Assembly: GCA_002480495.1 (NCBI GenBank)
Contig: DLCG01000017.1
Coordinates: 186,473-250,472 of the forward strand
Reading direction: 5' to 3'
DNA from: Rhodobiaceae bacterium UBA7804
GTDB lineage: Bacteria > Pseudomonadota > Alphaproteobacteria > Parvibaculales > Parvibaculaceae
Length of the DNA: 64,000 nucleotides
The notes beneath the pieces were generated by a model. That model searched no databases. It worked only from the letters and a program-made list of their open reading frames with translations, and had not been told where the DNA came from. Positions 59,945 to 64,000 of this stretch are shown piece by piece (position 1 is the stretch's first letter; every line of letters begins with the position of its first letter). The position numbers and the translations under genes were made by a program.

Positions 59945-61342
59945 ATGAACCGCGCCCTGCGCTCCGCGAGCTTTGCCCTGTTGGCGCTTCTAGGCGCCGC
60001 GCTGCCGGGACTCGGCCTGTCGCAGGAGGCGGTGCGACAGGCGGACGGCAAGCAAACGGGGCGAGAAGCTCTCGTGCTCGTATCCACGATCGACGGAGCG
60101 ATCGGACCCGCCACTGCGCGGCAGATTGCGGATGCGATAGAAACGTCCACCGCGCGGCAAGCAGACGCGCTGGTCCTCAGGATCGATACGCCCGGCGGCC
60201 TCGTCACATCGACGCGCGATATCGTGAGCGACATTCTCGCATCGGATGTGCCTGTCGCGGGCTATGTCTGGCCCGGTGGCGGCCATGCGGCAAGCGCAGG
60301 AACCTACATCATCTATGCAACAGGCATCGCCGCCATGGCGCCGGGAACCAATATCGGCGCCGCGACACCGGTGCAGATGAGTGGCGGCGCCATGCCCGGC
60401 TCGCCGCAGAAGCAACCCGAAAGCGATACAGGTGGCAAGGAAGGCGAGGGTTCCCCACCCTCGAACGAACAGGCGCTCTCGAACAAGGCGACGAATGACG
60501 CGGTCGCGCTGATCGTGAGCCTTGCCGAGACACACGGCCGAAACGCCGAATGGGCGGAAGCGGCGGTGCGCGATGGAGAGAGCATCGGCGCGAAGAAAGC
60601 GCTCGATATCGGCGCGGTGGAAATTCTGGCCACCGATCTTGACGATCTGCTGGCGCAGATGGACGGACGGGAAGTTCTGGCAAACGGAAGGCCGGTAAAA
60701 CTCGAAACCGCGAATGCACTGATCGAACATCTCGAACCCGGTTTCATGATCGACCTTCTAGCCCTCATCAGCAATCCAAACGTCGCCTTTCTGCTGATGA
60801 TGATCGGCATCTACGGAATCATATTCGAACTTTCCAACCCCGGAAGCTTCGGCCCTGGCATTCTTGGCGCTATCTGCCTTCTCCTCGGTCTCTACGCACT
60901 GAACCAGCTTCCGCTGGACTATGCAGGCGCCGCGCTCATTATATTCGGACTGGTTCTGATGGCGGTGGAAGCCTTCACGCCCACTTTCGGCGTCGCGGGT
61001 TTCGGCGGTCTTGTGGCTTTCATTTTCGGTGCGGTCATTCTCGTCGATAGCGACTCGCCGGAGTTTCAGCTCAGTTGGTGGACCATCGGCATAACAGCGC
61101 TGGCAAGCGCGGCGCTGCTGATCTTCCTCATCGGCTACACCTGGCGCGCGATGCGCAAGCCCGTCGCGACCGGCGCGGAGGAGATGCAGGGAGCCGAAGC
61201 GCGTGTCCTCGAATGGGCGAATGGCGAAGGCTATGTGCATGTTCATGGCGAGCGCTGGCACGCGCGCGGACCAGCCGAACTCGCGCCGCAAAGCACCGTT
61301 CGGATCGAACGAATGGACGGGCTGACGCTCATCGTCGGCTAG
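59945..61342 (+). CDS. nfeD: NfeD family membrane serine protease
   Basis: A 465-residue long-form NfeD. A signal or anchor at the N-terminus is followed by a ClpP-like protease domain: LVLRIDTPGGLVTSTRDIV, then GHAASAGTYIIYA with the nucleophile Ser117, and a candidate base Lys181 (SNKATNDAVALI). Four or five helices come next (DLLALISNPNVAFLLMMIGIYGIIFEL on) and a C-terminal OB-fold (GAEARVLEWANGEGYVHVHGERW). The family cleaves the C-terminus of its slipin partner, which follows 44 bases later in the same operon. Confidence 0.92.
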   Translation: MNRALRSASFALLALLGAALPGLGLSQEAVRQADGKQTGREALVLVSTIDGAIGPATARQIADAIETSTARQADALVLRIDTPGGLVTSTRDIVSDILASDVPVAGYVWPGGGHAASAGTYIIYATGIAAMAPGTNIGAATPVQMSGGAMPGSPQKQPESDTGGKEGEGSPPSNEQALSNKATNDAVALIVSLAETHGRNAEWAEAAVRDGESIGAKKALDIGAVEILATDLDDLLAQMDGREVLANGRPVKLETANALIEHLEPGFMIDLLALISNPNVAFLLMMIGIYGIIFELSNPGSFGPGILGAICLLLGLYALNQLPLDYAGAALIIFGLVLMAVEAFTPTFGVAGFGGLVAFIFGAVILVDSDSPEFQLSWWTIGITALASAALLIFLIGYTWRAMRKPVATGAEEMQGAEARVLEWANGEGYVHVHGERWHARGPAELAPQSTVRIERMDGLTLIVG

Positions 61343-61386
61343 ACAGCGGTGCCGCGCACCGCTCAACAATCAAGAGGAGACCTCAA

Positions 61387-62139
61387 ATGGGATTCGCGGT
61401 CTACATTTTCCTCGGCGTCTTGCTCGTCGCCTTTTTTGTCTCGGCGATCAATATCCTGCGCGAATATGAGCGCGGCGTGGTTTTCACGCTCGGCCGCTTT
61501 ACGCGTGTAACGGGCCCCGGCTTCATCATCATCATTCCGGTGATCCAGCAGATGGTCCGCGTGGACCTGCGCACTTTCGTGGAAGACGTACCGACGCAGG
61601 ACGTCATCTCGCGCGACAACGTCTCCGTGAAGGTGAACGCGGTCCTTTATTTCCGCATCGTCGATCCTCAGAAAACCATACTGAACGTCGAGAATTACAT
61701 GGAAGCGACGAGCCAGCTCGCGCAGACGACCCTCCGCTCCGTCCTCGGCAAGCATGAGCTGGATGAAATGCTTGCTGAGCGCGACAAACTCAATGCCGAT
61801 ATCCAGGCCATTCTCGACGAGCAGACGGATGCCTGGGGCATCAAGGTTGCCAATGTCGAGATCAAGCATGTCGACATCGACGAAAGCATGGTCCGCGCAA
61901 TTGCCCGGCAGGCGGAAGCCGAACGCTACCGGCGCGCGAAGATCATCAATGCCGAAGGCGAGCAGCAGGCAGCCGAGAAGCTCGTCGAAGCCGGCCGTAT
62001 TCTGGCCGGCGACGCACGAGCGATGCAGCTGCGCTACTTCGCCGCCCTTCACGACATCGCCGGCGACAAGACGAATACAATCGTCTTCCCGATGCCTCTG
62101 GACCTCATCGAAGGGCTGAAGCCGGCCAACAAGGCCTGA
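61387..62139 (+). CDS. Slipin/stomatin-like SPFH protein
   Basis: A 250-residue SPFH protein: one N-terminal hairpin helix (VYIFLGVLLVAFFVSAINI), then EYERGVVFTLGRFTRVTGPGFIIIIPVIQQM, typical of stomatin-type slipins, and the C-terminal coiled coil REAERYRRAKI-like (AEAERYRRAKIINAEGEQQAAEKLVEAG). It forms oligomers in the inner membrane and is the NfeD partner. The frame opens further upstream, within nfeD; the ATG at 61387 is preceded by GAGGAGACCTCAA. Confidence 0.93.
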   Translation: MGFAVYIFLGVLLVAFFVSAINILREYERGVVFTLGRFTRVTGPGFIIIIPVIQQMVRVDLRTFVEDVPTQDVISRDNVSVKVNAVLYFRIVDPQKTILNVENYMEATSQLAQTTLRSVLGKHELDEMLAERDKLNADIQAILDEQTDAWGIKVANVEIKHVDIDESMVRAIARQAEAERYRRAKIINAEGEQQAAEKLVEAGRILAGDARAMQLRYFAALHDIAGDKTNTIVFPMPLDLIEGLKPANKA

Positions 62140-62168
62140 CCCGAAATCATCCGGATTTCTGCGCATTC

Positions 62169-62197
62169 CGGCGGGGCCCCTCGGGTCCCGCCGTTTT
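62169..62197 (+). terminator. Rho-independent terminator after the slipin gene
   Basis: CGGCGGG (62169-62175) pairs with CCCGCCG (62187-62193), followed by TTTT. It starts 30 bases after the slipin stop. Confidence 0.8.
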
Positions 62198-62224
62198 GAT
62201 TCCGGGTGAAATTGCCATTTGAAA

Positions 62225-62271
62225 TTGCGAATCAATCTCTTTATAGCTGCATTTATTGCGAGTAGTTCGCA
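62225..62271 (+). promoter_or_regulatory. Candidate Fur sites upstream of the siderophore receptor
   Basis: TTGCGAATCAATCTC (62225-62239) and TGCGA, five bases, TCGCA (62257-62271, a perfect inverted repeat) resemble alphaproteobacterial Fur boxes. Both lie in an AT-rich stretch 30-76 bases before the receptor start codon. Confidence 0.5.
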
Positions 62272-62300
62272 TTATTGTTCTTAAAATGGGGTAATACGTC

Positions 62301-64000
62301 ATGGGGTTCGATCTACGCCAGGCGCCGCTGGGAGCGGTGCTGATGTGCGCGGCTATGCTGACTGCTCTTCCGCTTCACGCACAGGAAAGCGGGAGCGGCA
62401 CGAAAGAAGGGGTGATGGAGCTCGCGCCGCTCGTTGTTGAGGGAGAGCGGGAAAGAGCCGACGGTCCGGTCGACGGCCCCTTCGCCACTCAAAGCGCGAC
62501 CGCCACCAAGACAGACACACCGATCATCGAGACGCCCCAATCAATCTCGGTCATCTCCTCGCAGGACATGACCGCGCGCGGCGCGCGGTCACTGGCGCAG
62601 TCGATACGTTACGCCACCGGCATCACGACCGAAAATCGCGGCGGCGCCGTGAGCCGTTACGATCTTTTCTCGATCCGCGGCTTCTCGACCAGCCAGACTT
62701 ATCTCGACGGCATGCTGATGCCTTACAACGGCTGGTACTCAAGCCCGCAGATCGCACCGGAAATGGTCGAGCGCCTTGAAATTCTGAAAGGACCGGCTTC
62801 CGTCCTCTATGGATCGGCCCCGCCCGGCGGCCTCGTCAACTCCGTGAGCAAGCGTCCCCAGGACACGGCATCGGGAGAAATTTCGGTCAGCATTGGCTCG
62901 GACAATCTCTATGAAGGCCTGCTCGACGCAACCGGACCGCTCGATCAGGAAGGCAAGTTCTCCTATCGCTTCATCGGCCTTGGGCGCGCACAGGACGGCC
63001 AGGCGAGAACGACAGAGACGGAACGCCGCCTGATAGCACCGTCCTTCCGCTGGCAACCGACGGACAAGACGAGCCTTACCGTCCTTACGCACTTCCAGCA
63101 CGATCCCAAGGGCGGCACCTTTGGCGGCGTGCCGGGCGCAGGTTCGGTGTCTCCGAATCCGAACGGCCCCCTCCCGACCGATTTCTATGACGGCGACGTC
63201 AAGTTCGAAGAGTTCAATCGCAAGCAACTTGCGCTTGGCTACATCTTCGAGCACCGCTTCGACGACGTGTTCACCTTCACGCAGAACACACGCTACCTCG
63301 AGACGGACCTCGACTACGAGAGCGTCTATGGCGGACTGCTGCTTCCCGACAACAGGACGCTCCTTCGCGCCATGATCTACACAAACGAGCAGAGCACCTC
63401 CTACTCGACCGACAACCGGCTGCAGGCGAAATTCAATACGGGCGCGATCTCGCACACGTTGCTTGCGGGCGTCGACTACTGGACACTGGACTCCGACCTC
63501 GAACGCGGCGATCTGGTACCCACGCTGCTAACGCCTTTCATCGTGCCGCCGATCGACATCTACAACCCGGACAACGATCAGCCGCTCCCCGCCGTACCGC
63601 GCACGCAGCTCAACAACTACGAGATTGAGCAGACAGGCATCTATCTGCAGGAACAGTTGAAACTCGACGGCCTCGTCGTTCTGCTCGGCGGACGCCAGGA
63701 CTGGTACGAGAGCAAGAACACTATCCGGCTGACCCCGGCCAACAACTCGTCCATCAGCCAGGACCAGTTCAGCGGGCGCGCGGGCGTCCTCTATCATTTC
63801 GAAAACGGTCTGGCGCCCTACATTTCCTATGCCGAATCCTTCGAGCCGCAGACGGGCGCCGACCGGTTCGGCAATGCCTTCGAACCGACCACGGGCCAGC
63901 AGGTCGAAGCGGGCCTCAAGTTCCAGTCACCCGACGGTTCGTTCATGATCACGGGCTCCGTCTTCGATATCACCAAACAGAACGTCACCGTGAGCGATCC
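62301..64000 (+). CDS. TonB-dependent siderophore receptor, 3' end outside window
   Basis: At least 566 residues, cut by the window edge. A signal peptide (MGFDLRQAPLGAVLMCAAML...LPLHAQ) is followed by a TonB-box-like stretch (ELAPLVVEGER). The plug domain reads KTDTPIIETPQSISVISSQDM, IRGFSTSQTYLDGMLMPYNG and ERLEILKGPASVLYGSAPPGGLVNSVSKRP, all characteristic of the siderophore-receptor (FhuA/FpvA) subgroup. Beta-barrel strands continue to the end (YISYAESFEPQTGADRFG). It imports Fe(III)-siderophores across the outer membrane. The ATG at 62301 lies after Fur-like sites, so iron repression is likely. Confidence 0.93.
   Translation, partial: MGFDLRQAPLGAVLMCAAMLTALPLHAQESGSGTKEGVMELAPLVVEGERERADGPVDGPFATQSATATKTDTPIIETPQSISVISSQDMTARGARSLAQSIRYATGITTENRGGAVSRYDLFSIRGFSTSQTYLDGMLMPYNGWYSSPQIAPEMVERLEILKGPASVLYGSAPPGGLVNSVSKRPQDTASGEISVSIGSDNLYEGLLDATGPLDQEGKFSYRFIGLGRAQDGQARTTETERRLIAPSFRWQPTDKTSLTVLTHFQHDPKGGTFGGVPGAGSVSPNPNGPLPTDFYDGDVKFEEFNRKQLALGYIFEHRFDDVFTFTQNTRYLETDLDYESVYGGLLLPDNRTLLRAMIYTNEQSTSYSTDNRLQAKFNTGAISHTLLAGVDYWTLDSDLERGDLVPTLLTPFIVPPIDIYNPDNDQPLPAVPRTQLNNYEIEQTGIYLQEQLKLDGLVVLLGGRQDWYESKNTIRLTPANNSSISQDQFSGRAGVLYHFENGLAPYISYAESFEPQTGADRFGNAFEPTTGQQVEAGLKFQSPDGSFMITGSVFDITKQNVTVSD

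Noticed and set aside
1..64000. CRISPR arrays, tRNA, rRNA, transposases or prophage genes
   Set aside because: No regularly spaced repeats, cloverleaf-like segments, rRNA stretches or recombinase motifs were recognised in the window.

Overview
The window is 64 kb of GC-rich DNA packed with genes on both strands. It carries a complete cbb3 oxidase cluster, polyamine ABC genes, a SPOR protein, REP-like intergenic repeats and TonB/RND systems, all typical of a free-living Gram-negative alphaproteobacterium. The mix of fatty-acid, P450 and aromatic-ring genes suggests a hydrocarbon-degrading member of the Rhizobiales (Parvibaculum-like). That placement is inference from gene content. No rRNA, tRNA, CRISPR array, transposase or prophage was recognised.

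Region by region. 0-2.3 kb: a fatty-acid pair (enoyl-CoA hydratase cut by the window edge, dienoyl-CoA-reductase-like SDR) diverges from a membrane-anchored alpha/beta hydrolase. 2.3-5.2 kb: a tightly overlapping pabB-pabA-pabC operon for p-aminobenzoate. 5.2-10.3 kb: housekeeping genes (DUF2817 hydrolase, rpmF, SPOR protein, alanine dehydrogenase, NUDIX, DUF2061). 10.3-13.2 kb: the most accessory-looking part, with a regulatory-rich intergenic region, an orphan Phd-type antitoxin, an AT-richer nucleoside-deoxyribosyltransferase/TIR-like gene, and palindromic repeats around map. 13.2-18.5 kb: GST and a polyamine-type ABC importer. 18.5-22.9 kb: MerR regulator, DUF1003, thiolase, cytochrome P450.

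23-28 kb: a minus-strand set (TetR, extradiol dioxygenase, FAH-family hydrolase, MhpA-like monooxygenase, then a DUF2189 protein) that reads as an aromatic hydroxylation and meta-cleavage cluster with a palindromic TetR operator. 28-33 kb: TetR with a divergent RND efflux pair. 33-41 kb: an MMPL/RND exporter and an HlyD/RbbA/ABC-2 exporter operon. 41-49 kb: ccoNOQP-ccoGHIS in order, encoding the high-affinity oxidase, its Fe-S assembly protein, its copper ATPase and small accessory proteins. 49-54 kb: a second DUF2189 protein, an exported MsrA/MsrB repair pair, a SYLF-domain gene interrupted by an in-frame stop, YaiI and a BaiN/HI0933-like flavoprotein. 54-62 kb: SDR, small HD hydrolase, two small proteins facing a calcium-type P-type ATPase, dodecin and an nfeD-slipin operon. 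62.3 kb to the end: a TonB-dependent siderophore receptor behind Fur-like sites, cut by the window edge.

Most assignments rest on visible family motifs. The less certain calls are the NDT/TIR-like protein, the small metal-ATPase neighbours and all regulatory sites.
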